Positions 16,524 through 25,577 of a DNA stretch of 64,000 nucleotides are shown piece after piece (positions within the stretch are counted from its first letter, which is position 1; each line of letters starts with the position of its first letter). A program made the position numbers and the translations under genes. This DNA comes from Pseudonocardia sp. ICBG1293. GTDB lineage: Bacteria; Actinomycetota; Actinomycetes; Mycobacteriales; Pseudonocardiaceae. The stretch spans positions 434,001 through 498,000 of the forward strand of contig NZ_JAHLEL010000051.1 in the NCBI RefSeq assembly GCF_020131355.1, written 5' to 3'. The notes below the pieces were generated by a model. It ran no database searches, was not told the origin of the DNA, and saw nothing but the letters and a program-made list of their open reading frames with translations.

Positions 16524-16824
16524 CCGCGCCGCCGGGCAGCAGCGCCCGCACCGCCCGCACGTGTGCCTCGAACTCCCGGGTCCGCGACCGCAGCACCCGC
16601 CCGCCCAACGGTGTCAGCCGGTACCCCCGGCTGCCGGCCGGGCGGCGCACGAGCCGGTTCCGTTCGAGCCGGTGCAGCGCCCGGTGCACCGACCCCGCGG
16701 ACAGGGGCACCGCACCGCCGGACCGCTCGTGCACGGCGGCGAGCACCGCGGCCCCGTCACCGGGGGCGGCGTGGACCGCGCGGAGCAGCAGCAGGTCCAG
16801 CGTGGGCCGGTCACGTGGACGCAT
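16471..16824 (-). CDS. PadR-like winged-helix regulator convergent with gvpK
   Basis: The 117-residue product is a PadR-type winged helix: PTLDLLLLRAVHAAPGDGAAVLAAVHERSGGAVPLSAGSVHRALHRLERNRLVRRP then RGYRLTPLGGRVL, read in pieces; the GSVHRALHRLERNRLV recognition helix is clear. The rest is a short helix and a Gly/Ala/Arg tail that overlaps gvpK. The start is the ATG at 16824 behind GGAAGGGG; the larger frame to 17721 is an antisense shadow. PadR proteins often sit in gas vesicle clusters, so control of gvp genes is a reasonable guess, not shown. Confidence 0.72.
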   Translation of the reverse strand: MRPRDRPTLDLLLLRAVHAAPGDGAAVLAAVHERSGGAVPLSAGSVHRALHRLERNRLVRRPAGSRGYRLTPLGGRVLRSRTREFEAHVRAVRALLPGGAVTSGAGAGADRAGRVRG

Positions 16825-16944
16825 CGAGGGGCCCCTTCCGCTCGTCGGGCCGGCCCGGAGCGTTCCCGCGCCGGGCCGGACGGAAACCGACCCGCACCCG
16901 TCACCGAGAGGACCGATCGTCATGGCCGCACCCACGAGGACCCG

Positions 16945-17385
16945 ATGAGCACCGCGACGCAGGAGGTGACCGCGGCCCCGCCGGACCGGGCACCGGCCGC
17001 CGGGCAGGCACCGCCGACCCCCGCCGAGCCGATGACCCGGCTGCGCGACGCCGGGGAACGGCTGCTGGCCGCGCTCGTCGACCGGCTCGCCGCGCTCGCC
17101 TGCGAGAAGGTGGACCGGCTGGCCGACTCGCTGGAACAGGTGGCGGCCGACGGCGGGCCGGGCCTCGGCGCCGCGCTCGGCGCCGGCCGGGCACTCGCCC
17201 GCGGCGACAACCCGGTGTGGGGCGCGGTCAAGGGCGGGTTCGCCGCGCTCGGGACGGCGGCGAAGGTGCTGATCGGGGTGGTGGTGGCGCTGGCCCCGGT
17301 GCTGCTGCTGGTGGCGCTGGTCGTCGCGATCGTCGCGGCGCTGGTGTGGGCCGTGGTCGCGGCGGTGCGGGCCGCCGCGGCCTGA
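16945..17385 (+). CDS. Small membrane protein sharing a module with the GvpZ-like protein
   Basis: The 146-residue product has a helical N-terminus and one long hydrophobic segment (about 112-140, VLIGVVVALAPVLLLVALVV and onward). Its middle, VAADGGPGLGAALGAGRALA then GDNPVWGAVKGGFAALG, is clearly related to VAENGGTGLGAALGGGGSEE and GNPVTNAVKGGFAAVKD in the GvpZ-like protein at 9247. ATG 16945 has ACGAGGA ahead of it. Being the last gene of the gas vesicle region and divergent from PadR, it may link vesicles or GvpZ to the membrane; function unknown. Confidence 0.75.
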   Translation: MSTATQEVTAAPPDRAPAAGQAPPTPAEPMTRLRDAGERLLAALVDRLAALACEKVDRLADSLEQVAADGGPGLGAALGAGRALARGDNPVWGAVKGGFAALGTAAKVLIGVVVALAPVLLLVALVVAIVAALVWAVVAAVRAAAA

Positions 17386-17387
17386 GG

Positions 17388-17909
17388 TCAGAGGGTGAGC
17401 AGCATCCGCACGTTGCCCAGGGTGTTCGGCTTGACGTGGGCGAGGTCGAGGAACTCGGCGACGCCGGCGTCGTAGCTGCGCAGCATCGCCGCGAAGACCT
17501 CGGCGGACACGGGCGTCCCGTCGATCTCGGCGAACCCGTGCCGGGCGAAGAACTGCTTCTCGAAGGTGAGCACGAACAGCCGCTCCAGCCCGAGCTCGCG
17601 GGCGCCGTCGATCAGGGCGGCGACGATCCGGTGCCCGACCCCGCGGCCCAGCACCGACGGGGACACCGCGACCGTGCGGATCTCGCCCAGGTCCTCCCAC
17701 AGCACGTGCAGCGCACCGCACCCGACGACCGTGCCGTCGACCTCGGCGACGAGGAACTCCGGGACGGCCTCGTAGAGGGTCACGGTCTCCTTGGCCAGCA
17801 GGACCGTCCCCGCGTACTCGTCGACCAGCTCGCGGATCCGGCGGACGTCACGGGTGCGGGCACGTCGGACGAGCACGTCGGGGACCGGGGCGGGGACGGG
17901 CTCGGGCAC
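17388..17909 (-). CDS. argA: Amino-acid N-acetyltransferase (short N-acetylglutamate synthase)
   Basis: A 173-residue GNAT protein, the same size as M. tuberculosis Rv2747, which acetylates glutamate (and glutamine) at the first step of arginine synthesis. Visible are [22 protein letters not shown], the acetyl-CoA loop [19 protein letters not shown], the [10 protein letters not shown] motif and the extended C-terminus. The GTG at 17909 is preceded by GCTCTCCTG on the complementary strand, i.e. CAGGAG. The neighbours rimO, pgsA and clgR, and ftsK beyond the gvp cluster, match the Rv2748c-Rv2745c order, which supports the assignment. Confidence 0.88.
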   Translation of the reverse strand: MPEPVPAPVPDVLVRRARTRDVRRIRELVDEYAGTVLLAKETVTLYEAVPEFLVAEVDGTVVGCGALHVLWEDLGEIRTVAVSPSVLGRGVGHRIVAALIDGARELGLERLFVLTFEKQFFARHGFAEIDGTPVSAEVFAAMLRSYDAGVAEFLDLAHVKPNTLGNVRMLLTL

Positions 17910-17961
17910 GGCAGGAGAGCCTAGACCGGGGCCGTCGGGCCCGGCGTCTACCCTGGTACCC

Positions 17962-19458
17962 GTGGCTTCCCCCGAGAACGCACCCCGTCGCGCCGCCCTG
18001 CTGACGCTGGGCTGCGCGCGCAACGAGGTCGACTCCGAGGAGCTCGCGGGCCGCCTGGCCGGGTCCGGCTGGGAGCTGGTCGACGCCGAGGACGGCAGCC
18101 CCGACGTCATCGTCGTCAACACCTGCGGATTCGTCGAGCAGGCCAAGAAGGACTCGATCGACACCGTGCTGGCCGCCTCGGACGTGGCCCGCCCGGCGGG
18201 GGCGAAGGTCGTCGCCGTGGGGTGTCTCGCCGAGCGCTACGGCGCCGAGCTGGCCGCCGACCTGCCCGAGGCCGACGCGGTGCTCGGCTTCGACGCCTAC
18301 CCCGAGCTCGCCGAGCGGCTCGGCGACGTCCTGGGTGGGCACGCTCCCGCCCCGCACGTCCCCACCGACCGCCGCACCCTCCTCCCGATCTCGCCGGTGG
18401 AGCGCCCCGCCGCCACCGCGGACGTCTCGGTCCCCGGTCACGACTGGGTGCCCGACATCGCGCGCACCCGCCTGTCCGGCGGGCCGGTCGCGTCGCTGAA
18501 GCTCGCCTCGGGCTGCGACCGCCGGTGCGCGTTCTGCGCCATCCCGAGCTTCCGCGGCAGCTTCGTGTCCCGCCCGCCGGCCGACGTGCTCGGCGAGGCC
18601 GTCTGGCTCGCCCGGCAGGACGTGCGCGAGCTGGTCCTCGTCAGCGAGAACTCCACCAGCTACGGCAAGGACCTCCCCGGGGGTACCCGCGCGCTGGTCG
18701 ACCTCCTCCCGCAGCTGGCCGCCGTCGACGGGGTCGAGCGGATCCGCGTCGCCTACCTGCAGCCGGCCGAGCTGCGGCCCGACCTGCTCCGCGTCATCGC
18801 CACCACGCCGGGTGTCGCGCCCTACTTCGACCTCTCGTTCCAGCACGCGTCGGCACGGGTGCTGCGCCGGATGCGCCGCTTCGGGTCGCGCACCGACTTC
18901 CTCGACCTCTGCGAGCGCATCCGCGCACTCGCGCCGGAGGCCGGGATCCGGTCCAACATCATCGTCGGGTTCCCGGGGGAGACCGAGGAGGACCTCGCCG
19001 AGCTGGAGGCCTTCCTGCCCGGGGCCCGGCTCGACGCCGTCGGTGTCTTCGGCTACTCCGACGAGGACGGCACCGAGGCCGAGGGCTACGACGGCCACGT
19101 CGACCCGGCGGAGGTGCAGGCCCGCGTCGCGCGGATCTCGGCGCTGGTCGACGAGCTGATGGAACAGCGCGCCGAGGAGCGCGTCGGGACCGAGGTCGTC
19201 GTACTGGTGGAGTCCGCGGAGGACGACGAGGACGACTGCACCGGTCGCGCCGCGCACCAGGGCCCCGACGCCGACGGCGAGTGCACCGTCGTCGCCGCGG
19301 CGCAGGACGGCCCGGAGCCGGACTCGCTGCGACCGGGCGACCTGGTCCGTTGCCGGGTCGTCGACACCGAGGGCGTCGACCTGCTGGTGGAGGCCCTCGA
19401 GCTGCTCGAACCGCGGGTGCCGGCCGGGGCCGTTCCGGCGGCCTCCGCAGCCGGATGA
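17962..19458 (+). CDS. rimO: Ribosomal protein S12 methylthiotransferase RimO
   Basis: This 498-residue radical-SAM enzyme thiomethylates Asp-88 of ribosomal protein S12. The N-terminal UPF0004 domain has its three cluster cysteines in [26 protein letters not shown] and [10 protein letters not shown]. The radical SAM domain has [15 protein letters not shown] (CxxxCxxC). A TRAM domain ends the protein; it contains an acidic insertion ([18 protein letters not shown]). The GTG at 17962 was chosen as it precedes the conserved region closely. The stop overlaps the pgsA start by four bases. Confidence 0.95.
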   Translation: MASPENAPRRAALLTLGCARNEVDSEELAGRLAGSGWELVDAEDGSPDVIVVNTCGFVEQAKKDSIDTVLAASDVARPAGAKVVAVGCLAERYGAELAADLPEADAVLGFDAYPELAERLGDVLGGHAPAPHVPTDRRTLLPISPVERPAATADVSVPGHDWVPDIARTRLSGGPVASLKLASGCDRRCAFCAIPSFRGSFVSRPPADVLGEAVWLARQDVRELVLVSENSTSYGKDLPGGTRALVDLLPQLAAVDGVERIRVAYLQPAELRPDLLRVIATTPGVAPYFDLSFQHASARVLRRMRRFGSRTDFLDLCERIRALAPEAGIRSNIIVGFPGETEEDLAELEAFLPGARLDAVGVFGYSDEDGTEAEGYDGHVDPAEVQARVARISALVDELMEQRAEERVGTEVVVLVESAEDDEDDCTGRAAHQGPDADGECTVVAAAQDGPEPDSLRPGDLVRCRVVDTEGVDLLVEALELLEPRVPAGAVPAASAAG

Positions 19459-20072
19459 GTTCGCACCCGGCCGGGGGCACCGCCGGAGTCGGCGACCCGC
19501 CGCTGCTCAACATCGCCAACGCGCTGACGGTGCTGCGGCTGCTGCTCGTCCCGGTCTTCGTGGTGACGCTGTTCGTCGGCGGCGGCGAGGACGTGGTGTG
19601 GCGGCTGGTCGCGTTCGCGGTCTTCGTGGTCGCGGCCGCCACCGACCGGCTCGACGGGCAGCTGGCCCGCAGCCGCGGACTCGTCACCTGGTTCGGCGCG
19701 CTCGTCGACCCGATCGCGGACAAGGCGCTGATGGGGGCGGCACTGGTCGGGCTCTCGATCCTGGGCGTGCTGCCCTGGTGGGTGACGGTCGTGATCGTCG
19801 TCCGTGAGCTCGGCATCACCGCACTGCGCTTCGTCGTGATCCGCCGGCGCGGCGTCATCCCGGCCAGCCGCGGCGGCAAGGCCAAGACCGTCGCCCAGAC
19901 GGTGGCGATCGGGGCGTTCCTGCTGCCGCTGCCGCTGCTGCTGGGATCCGACACCGCGGCGACGACCGCGGTGCTCGTCCTCCAGTGGGCGATGATGGCC
20001 GTCGCCCTGGTGCTCACCGTCGTGACCGGCGCCGGCTACGTCCGCAAGGCCGTCCGACCACGACCCGCGTGA
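19455..20072 (+). CDS. pgsA: CDP-diacylglycerol-glycerol-3-phosphate 3-phosphatidyltransferase
   Basis: A 205-residue membrane enzyme making phosphatidylglycerophosphate from CDP-diacylglycerol and glycerol-3-phosphate. The CDP-alcohol phosphotransferase motif is complete: DRLDGQLAR, eight residues, then GALVDPIAD, supplying the four catalytic Asp residues. Five to six hydrophobic segments flank it. ATG 19455 overlaps the rimO stop, so both are co-translated. The position between argA/rimO and clgR corresponds to Rv2746c (pgsA3). Confidence 0.95.
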   Translation: MSSHPAGGTAGVGDPPLLNIANALTVLRLLLVPVFVVTLFVGGGEDVVWRLVAFAVFVVAAATDRLDGQLARSRGLVTWFGALVDPIADKALMGAALVGLSILGVLPWWVTVVIVVRELGITALRFVVIRRRGVIPASRGGKAKTVAQTVAIGAFLLPLPLLLGSDTAATTAVLVLQWAMMAVALVLTVVTGAGYVRKAVRPRPA

Positions 20073-20110
20073 CCTGCGGGGACGATCCGGGGCCGGTTCG
20101 GCGTTGAGGT

Positions 20111-20127
20111 GTTCGCCGTGGGCGGAC
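20111..20127 (+). promoter_or_regulatory. Candidate ClgR box upstream of clgR
   Basis: GTTCGCCGTGGGCGGAC has the CGC - 5 bases - GCG core (20114-20124) with the flanks described for mycobacterial ClgR sites. It lies about 80 bases before the clgR start, as expected for autoregulation. A similar site precedes clpP1 (58546-58562). Confidence 0.5.
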
Positions 20128-20207
20128 AGCGTCACGGCGCGGCGGGACCGGGGAAGTCGGTACGGTGAGACATCACCGGATGTCCGGGGAGCAGTCGAGG
20201 AGGGCAC

Positions 20208-20579
20208 ATGCTGCTGCGGGAAGCGATCGGCAGTGGGCTGCGTGAGGTGCGCACGGCGCGCCGGCGCACGCTGCGCGACATCTCGCGGGCCGCGCGGGTG
20301 AGCCTCGGGTACCTCTCGGAGGTCGAGCGCGGGCGCAAGGAGCCCTCGAGCGAGCTGCTCGCGGCGATCTGCGAGGCGCTCGGGGTGTCGGTGCCGGACC
20401 TGCTCACCGCGGTCGCCGCCGAGATGACCACGGCGACCTCCGCCGCGGCCGCGCACCGCCGCGACGACGTGCTCGTCCCGATCGGGCAGCGCCACGCCGA
20501 GCTCCGCCTGGCCGGACGGCCGGGCTCCACGGTCGCCGCACCGGCGACCTCGGGTGGGCCGGTGGCCTCCGCGGCCTGA
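20208..20579 (+). CDS. clgR: ClgR, Xre-type activator of Clp protease genes
   Basis: The 123-residue protein has a Cro/Xre helix-turn-helix at about 10-68 ([49 protein letters not shown] in pieces), with the sequence [20 protein letters not shown] that marks ClgR. ClgR activates clpP1P2 and other proteostasis genes, and in mycobacteria pspA; it is itself degraded by Clp, and here the C-terminus ends in VASAA, an Ala-Ala degron-like end. Order pgsA-clgR-pspA is conserved with Rv2746c-Rv2744c. ATG 20208 follows GAGGAGGGC. Confidence 0.93.
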   Translation: MLLREAIGSGLREVRTARRRTLRDISRAARVSLGYLSEVERGRKEPSSELLAAICEALGVSVPDLLTAVAAEMTTATSAAAAHRRDDVLVPIGQRHAELRLAGRPGSTVAAPATSGGPVASAA

Positions 20580-20765
20580 GCGCACGGCCCGCCCCCGGCC
20601 GGTCGCCCGCGCGGTAGGGTGCGGGCAGACCGGCAGCGATGCCAGGATGGACAGGGCCGGAGGTCCGGCCGACCACGGGGGGAACGCGGGGTCGGTCCGG
20701 GGTCCGCACGCCCGCCGTGGTGGCGGGCACGGTCGCGAGCGAACGCAGGCGGAGGACGCGCAGAG

Positions 20766-21614
20766 ATGGCCAACGGATTCACCAAGTTCTTCAGCTATCT
20801 GTCGGCCCTGTTCTCGTCGAAGGTCGACGAGCACGCCGACCCGAAGGTGCAGATCCAGCAGGCCATCGAGGATGCCCAGCGCCAGCACCAGCAGCTGTCG
20901 CAGCAGGCGGCCGCGGTGATCGGCAACCAGCGTCAGCTGGAGATGAAGCTGAACCGGCAGCTGGGTGAGATCGAGAAGCTGCAGTCGTCGGCGCGCCAGG
21001 CGCTCGTGCTGGCCGACCAGGCCCGCTCCCAGGGCGACGAGCAGAAGGCCCAGCAGTACGAGCAGTCGGCGCAGACCTTCGCGACCCAGCTGGTGACCGC
21101 TGAGCAGGGCGTCGAGGACCTCAAGACGCTGCACGACCAGTCGATCGGTGCCGCCGCCCAGGCCAAGCAGGCCGTCGAGCGGAACTCGATGATGCTGCAG
21201 CAGAAGATCTCCGAGCGCACGAAGCTGCTCAGCCAGCTCGAGCAGGCCAAGATGCAGGAGCAGGCGGCGAAGTCGCTGCAGCAGATGAGCGAGCTGTCCG
21301 CACCGCGCAACGCGCCCTCCCTCGACGAGGTCCGCGACAAGATCGAGAAGCGGTACGCGACCGCGCTCGGGTCCGCGGAGCTCGCCCAGAACTCGGTGCA
21401 GGGCCGGATGCTGGAGGTCCAGCAGTCGACCACCGACATGGCGGGCATGTCGCGGCTGGAGCAGATCCGGGCGTCGATGTCCGGTGCGCCGATCGCCGGC
21501 GGTCAGCAGGCCCCGCAGGTCGGCCAGGGCGACCAGACCCAGCAGCTGCCGTCCTCGCCGGCCCCGGCCCAGCAGCAGAACACCCAGAACCAGCAGCAGC
21601 CCGGCACCGCCTGA
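20766..21614 (+). CDS. pspA: PspA/35-kDa antigen family membrane-stress protein
   Basis: This 282-residue PspA/IM30 homologue begins [22 protein letters not shown], an amphipathic membrane-binding helix, then continues as long coiled coil with [20 protein letters not shown] and many Gln/Glu heptads to about 215. The C-terminal 45 residues are Gln/Pro/Ala-rich and disordered. Such ESCRT-III-like proteins coat and stabilise stressed membranes; the mycobacterial homologue Rv2744c binds and damps ClgR. ATG 20766 follows GGAGGACGC. The 186-base gap after clgR suggests its own promoter. Confidence 0.94.
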   Translation: MANGFTKFFSYLSALFSSKVDEHADPKVQIQQAIEDAQRQHQQLSQQAAAVIGNQRQLEMKLNRQLGEIEKLQSSARQALVLADQARSQGDEQKAQQYEQSAQTFATQLVTAEQGVEDLKTLHDQSIGAAAQAKQAVERNSMMLQQKISERTKLLSQLEQAKMQEQAAKSLQQMSELSAPRNAPSLDEVRDKIEKRYATALGSAELAQNSVQGRMLEVQQSTTDMAGMSRLEQIRASMSGAPIAGGQQAPQVGQGDQTQQLPSSPAPAQQQNTQNQQQPGTA

Positions 21615-21687
21615 GCCGCTCCGCCGTTCCGCGCCGTCCGCCGCGGTCCCGATCCCGGGGTCGCGGCGGTGGTGTGTCCGGGGCCGG

Positions 21688-22290
21688 TCAGTCCGCCCGC
21701 AGTGCCCGTTCGATCGCCCGGCGCGCCCGGCCCGCGGCCGTCGTGTCCCGTCGCAGCTGCAGGGCGGCGTTCAGCGCGAGTCCGGCTGCGACGATCTCGA
21801 ACAGCGCCTGCTCGGTGTCGAATCCCGCGGGTAGCTCCCCGCTCTCGACCGCGACACGCAGGTCCGTGTGCAGCTGGTCCTGCCAGCGCGACCACACTGC
21901 AGCCACCGCGTCGCGCACCCGGCCGGGACGTCCGTCGTACTCGGTGAGGGCGGCGGTCATCAGGCACCCGCCCGGCAGCAACGGGTGCTCCAGGTAGTCC
22001 ACCGAGCCCCGGCACACCGACCGCAGCCGCACGAGCCCCGGCGGGTCCGACCGTGCAGGCTCCACGACGCGGTGCCAGAAGTCGACGAAGGCCTTGTCCA
22101 GGGTGGAGAGCTGCAACGCCTCCTTGGTGCCGAAGTGCTTGTGCACCCCGGACTTGCTCATCGTCAGCTCCTCGGCGAGCCGGCCGATCGTGATGCCGTC
22201 CAGGCCCTCCACGGAGGCGATCGCGGCAGCCCGGTCCAGGATCCGCCCCCGGGTGCGCTGCGCCTCGGCCGCAGACCGTCGCGGTGACAT
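21688..22290 (-). CDS. TetR-family repressor
   Basis: The 200-residue protein has a TetR helix-turn-helix at about 12-60: RTRGRILDRAAAIASVEGLDGITIGRLAEELTMSKSGVHKHFGTKEAL in pieces, the SKSGVHKHFGTKE recognition part being clear. The C-terminal domain contains LLPGGCLMTAALTEYDGRPG, typical of the TetR C-terminal type 39/YxaF-like subgroup. ATG 22290 was preferred over an upstream GTG. It is divergent from the metallo-hydrolase at 22381, which is its likely target. Confidence 0.92.
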   Translation of the reverse strand: MSPRRSAAEAQRTRGRILDRAAAIASVEGLDGITIGRLAEELTMSKSGVHKHFGTKEALQLSTLDKAFVDFWHRVVEPARSDPPGLVRLRSVCRGSVDYLEHPLLPGGCLMTAALTEYDGRPGRVRDAVAAVWSRWQDQLHTDLRVAVESGELPAGFDTEQALFEIVAAGLALNAALQLRRDTTAAGRARRAIERALRAD

Positions 22291-22339
22291 GCTCCGAGGG
22301 TAGCGCACGGTCGTTCGCTATTGTTTGGTGAACGGTCGT

Positions 22340-22355
22340 ACGCCAATATTGGCGT
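22340..22355. promoter_or_regulatory. Perfect 16-base palindrome, likely TetR operator
   Basis: ACGCCAATATTGGCGT is a perfect palindrome in the 90-base gap between tetR and the hydrolase gene. Two copies of ACGGTCGTWCGC stand next to it at about 22307-22342, the second running into the palindrome. The AT-rich centre in a GC-rich genome makes a functional operator/promoter likely. Confidence 0.65.
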
Positions 22356-22380
22356 CGACGATCCGACGGAGGGGGACGGG

Positions 22381-23163
22381 ATGCGGTTGCGACGGTTGGG
22401 CTGGGCCGGGCTGGAGGTCGGGTCCGGAGGGCGGCGGCTGGTGATCGACCATGTGCGGGACGTCTCGACGATGTTCCCGGGCTGGCGGCCCGGCGCCGGG
22501 TTGGTGGCCCCGGACGGCGAGGTCGACGCGGCCCTGGTCACCCACCTGCACCGTGACCACACCGACGCGGGAGCACTGGCCGCGGTGCTGGCCCCGGACG
22601 CGCCGGTGTTGCGCCCGGCGCCGGGGTCCGGTGACGATGTGGACACGGCCTTCACCGCCCTCGCCGAGCGGGAGCTGGTCGAGCACCGGTTGCGCACCGA
22701 GGTCGTCGAGGAGTGGAGCACCCGCGAGCTCGGGCCGTTCCGGGTCACCGCCGTCCCGGCTGTCGACGGGTTCGGGGACCCGCAGGTCAGCTGGGTGGTG
22801 GAGGCCGACGGCCGGCGGATCCTGCACGGTGGGGACACGCTGTTCCACGGTCACTGGTGGCACGTCGCGCGGCGGTCCGGTCCGTTCGACGCGGTGTTCC
22901 TCCCGATCAACGGGGTGGTGGTCGACGCGCCGTTGCGGCAGCCGTCGAGCCGCCTGCCCGCCGCGATGGACCCGCGCCAGGCCGCGGAGGCGGCGCGGAT
23001 CCTGGGCGCCCGGCACCTGGTCCCCATCCACTACGAGCCGGAGCAGGCGGACGAGCTCGACCACTACCGCGAGGTCGAGGACCCGGTCGGCGAGCTCCGC
23101 CGGCACGCGGGTGATCGTGTGCGCGTCCTGGCGGTCGGCGCCGGGTGGGACCCGGACCGATGA
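22381..23163 (+). CDS. Metallo-beta-lactamase-fold hydrolase (UlaG-like)
   Basis: The 260-residue protein has MRLRRLGWAGLEV at its start and the metal motif THLHRDHTD (HxHxDH) near 55-63; later ILHGGDTLFHG and LVPIHYEP supply further ligands. The pattern RRLGWAGLEVGSGGRRLVID with DH resembles the UlaG/L-ascorbate-6-phosphate lactonase and YtkL-type hydrolases that act on small phosphorylated or lactone substrates. ATG 22381 has GGAGGGGGACGGG upstream. Controlled probably by the divergent TetR. The substrate is unknown. Confidence 0.87.
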   Translation: MRLRRLGWAGLEVGSGGRRLVIDHVRDVSTMFPGWRPGAGLVAPDGEVDAALVTHLHRDHTDAGALAAVLAPDAPVLRPAPGSGDDVDTAFTALAERELVEHRLRTEVVEEWSTRELGPFRVTAVPAVDGFGDPQVSWVVEADGRRILHGGDTLFHGHWWHVARRSGPFDAVFLPINGVVVDAPLRQPSSRLPAAMDPRQAAEAARILGARHLVPIHYEPEQADELDHYREVEDPVGELRRHAGDRVRVLAVGAGWDPDR

Positions 23164-23197
23164 GCCGCCGCCCGGGTCGGGGACCCGGCGCCGGGCG

Positions 23198-24073
23198 TCA
23201 GCGGGTGCGGGCCACCCCCGGTGGCGGCCGTCCCGGTGCCCCGCGTCGCGGACCGGTGCTGCGGCGCACCGGGCGCGGTGCGGGTCCGGTCTGGCAGCGC
23301 GGGCACCAGTAGGTCACCCGGGCCCGGTGGTCGTCGCCCTGGTCGGCGGTCCGGATGCGGGTGCCGCAGCGGCGGCACGGCCGCCCCGGCCGTTCGAACA
23401 CCCAGTGCGCCTCACCCGCGGCCAGGGAGCCGGTCGTGGTCTGTTCCGGGCGGTCCTTGTTCGACGACAGCAGCCGCCGCGACAGGTCGATCACCCCCGG
23501 CAGGTCGGGCACGTCGCGCACCGGCACCCACGGGCTGAGCCCGAGCAGGAAGCAGATGTCGTTGCGGTAGAGGTTGCCGAGCCCGGCCATCACCCGCTGT
23601 TCGAGCAGGACCAGACCGAGCGGGTGGTCGGCGCGGGCGGTCATCCGGCGCAGGGCCTCGGCGTCGTGACCGGGTCCCCAGTCCGGATCGAGCAGGTCGG
23701 GCCCGAGATGACCGACGAGGGTGTGCTCGTCACCGGTGGGGAGCAGCTCCAGGTCGTGCAGGGCGAACCCGACGGCGACCCGGTCCGCGGTCTCCAGGAC
23801 CGCGCGTGCCTCGTGCGCGACCCGGCGCCAGCGCATGCCCGGCCGGTACAGGTGCCAGGAGCCGTCCATCCGGAAGTGGCTGTGCAGGCTGCGGCCGTCG
23901 TCGAACCGGGTGAACAGGTGCTTGCCGACCGGGACGACACCGGTGACGGTCAGCCCGGCCAGGTCGTGCTCGACCAGACGCGGGTGGCGCAGCTCCCCGC
24001 GCAGCAGCTCGTGCCCCGCCAGCGCGCTGTGCAGCCGCTTGCCTGCCAGGTACACGGTGTCTCCCTCGGGCAC
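23198..24073 (-). CDS. nei2: DNA glycosylase/AP lyase, Nei2-type (Fpg/Nei family)
   Basis: The 291-residue enzyme starts PEGDTVYLAGKRL (catalytic Pro2 after Met removal, Glu3), has VGKHLFTRFDDGRSLHSHFRMDGSWH with the conserved lysine and H2TH region AGLGNLYRNDICFLLGLSP. It ends in a zinc finger CRRCG ... YWCPRC, here spaced by an unusually long loop containing HRA. It removes oxidised bases and nicks the abasic site. In mycobacteria Nei2 is next to the helicase Lhr; here lhr is 5.7 kb away on the same strand. The GTG at 24073 is used because it yields the obligatory N-terminal Pro-Glu. Confidence 0.94.
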   Translation of the reverse strand: MPEGDTVYLAGKRLHSALAGHELLRGELRHPRLVEHDLAGLTVTGVVPVGKHLFTRFDDGRSLHSHFRMDGSWHLYRPGMRWRRVAHEARAVLETADRVAVGFALHDLELLPTGDEHTLVGHLGPDLLDPDWGPGHDAEALRRMTARADHPLGLVLLEQRVMAGLGNLYRNDICFLLGLSPWVPVRDVPDLPGVIDLSRRLLSSNKDRPEQTTTGSLAAGEAHWVFERPGRPCRRCGTRIRTADQGDDHRARVTYWCPRCQTGPAPRPVRRSTGPRRGAPGRPPPGVARTR

Positions 24074-24113
24074 GACCGCGACGCTACCCGGGCGGGCCCG
24101 GTCCGGCCCGGGC

Positions 24114-25577
24114 TCAGTCGAGGACGAGCGTCCGCATCCGGGGCCACACCTGCGACCACGGATGCGCCATGCCCTCGCCCAGCCAGATGCGGTTGCCGTC
24201 CCCGAGGTCGGCGACCGGTCGCAGCGTCACCCCGGTGGGGGCGAGCAGGCCGGGGTCCTTCCCGAGGAGGATCACGACGTCGTGGTCGTCCGGGGGCGGG
24301 TCGAAGTAGCCGTAGCTGCGGTTGCCGCTGTACCCGGGTGACAGGCCCAGTGCCGGGTCGGCGGTGTCGACGTAGGCGGCGAAGATGTAGGAGTCGCCCA
24401 CCACGACCGCACGGTCGCGCCGGTCCGGGGGCAGTCCGTCGTACACCCGGGCGACCTCGCCGACGATCCGGTCCGGCACCGCGGGGTCGGCCGCCGCAGC
24501 ACCGGCGGACAGCATCGTCGCGGCGAGGGCGACCGACAGCACCCCCGCGGGCCACGCCACCCAGGACCACCGTCGCCGACCGGCCTCGCGCCGCTGCTGG
24601 AGCCACACCGCACCGAGCGCGGCGACGGCGCCGTGCAGCCCGCACAGGTAGTAGGCGCGCCCCACGGTCACCGCGAACACGATCCACAGCAGCAGGAAGG
24701 TGACCGCCACGAAGCGGTAGGGCCGCAGCCGCGGCGACGTGAACGCCGCGACCGCACCGACCAGCACGAGCACCGAGCCGAGCAGACCCGCCAGCAGCAG
24801 CATCGCCACCGCGTTCGGGCCCGGCCCGCCGAACAGGGCCGACTCCTGGGCGACGACCGAGGTCATCCGCAGCTGTGGCCATCCGTGCACGGCCTGCCAC
24901 ACCAGCGTCGGCGACGCGATCAGCGCGCCGACCAGCGCGGCCCACCAGAACGCGGGCCGGCGCAGCATCGCCCGCGGCCCGGCCACCCCGATCGCGAGGA
25001 CCAGCACCGCGCCCAGCAGGATGACCTGGAACTTCGTCAGCGCGGCCAGGCCCAGGAGCGGTCCCACGGCGAGGAGCAGCCGGTCGTCGCGGACCCGGGT
25101 CCAGCGCACCAGCAGCCACAGCAGCAGCGCCCACTGCAGCGGTTCGAGCGAGTACGGCGTCAGGAAGTGCCCGAACAGCGTCACCCACAGGCCGGTGGCC
25201 TGGGCGAGCGCGGTGAGTACCTGGGCGCGACGGTCACCGCCCAGCTCCCGGGCGATCAGCGCGGCGACGACGACCGCACCGGCCGTCGCCAGGGACGGCA
25301 CGATCCGCAGCACCCCGTTCACCCCGGGGGCGACGGCGTCGGCCAGCCCGGCCAGCGCCGGTGCGACCGGGGGCTGGTCGGCCGACCCCCAGTCCAGGTG
25401 GTGGCGGCCGATCGCGAGCATCAACGCCTCGTCGAACCAGTACCCGCGGCCGAGCGCGCCCATGACGAGATGGACGACGGCCACCACCCCGGCGACGATC
25501 CCCACGGGCAACCACGCCGGCGGTGGGACGACCGCGGGTGCGGCATCGGAGTCCCGGACGGTGGTCGACGACGTCAT
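24114..25577 (-). CDS. Family 39-type membrane glycosyltransferase
   Basis: The 487-residue protein has ten or more predicted membrane helices. Between the first two is the loop GRGYWFDEALMLAIGRHHLDWGSADQPP; the acidic DE pair and the QPP motif are typical of ArnT/PMT-like (GT39, GT-C fold) enzymes that use polyprenyl-phosphate sugars. The C-terminal 110 residues form an extracytoplasmic domain (VVVGDSYIFAAYVDTADPALG). It probably modifies a cell-envelope glycolipid or protein. ATG 25577 stands alone behind GGGGGGGACAC. It is not obviously linked to its neighbours. Confidence 0.85.
   Translation of the reverse strand: MTSSTTVRDSDAAPAVVPPPAWLPVGIVAGVVAVVHLVMGALGRGYWFDEALMLAIGRHHLDWGSADQPPVAPALAGLADAVAPGVNGVLRIVPSLATAGAVVVAALIARELGGDRRAQVLTALAQATGLWVTLFGHFLTPYSLEPLQWALLLWLLVRWTRVRDDRLLLAVGPLLGLAALTKFQVILLGAVLVLAIGVAGPRAMLRRPAFWWAALVGALIASPTLVWQAVHGWPQLRMTSVVAQESALFGGPGPNAVAMLLLAGLLGSVLVLVGAVAAFTSPRLRPYRFVAVTFLLLWIVFAVTVGRAYYLCGLHGAVAALGAVWLQQRREAGRRRWSWVAWPAGVLSVALAATMLSAGAAAADPAVPDRIVGEVARVYDGLPPDRRDRAVVVGDSYIFAAYVDTADPALGLSPGYSGNRSYGYFDPPPDDHDVVILLGKDPGLLAPTGVTLRPVADLGDGNRIWLGEGMAHPWSQVWPRMRTLVLD

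Noticed and set aside
16922-16948. Eight-codon leader peptide ahead of the membrane protein gene
   Set aside because: ATG to TGA overlaps the next start, but without a regulatory stem or codon pattern it cannot be told from chance.
17388-18164. Longer start for the acetyltransferase at 18164
   Set aside because: The added part is antisense to rimO and would overlap its first 200 bases; GTG 17909 gives the normal family length.
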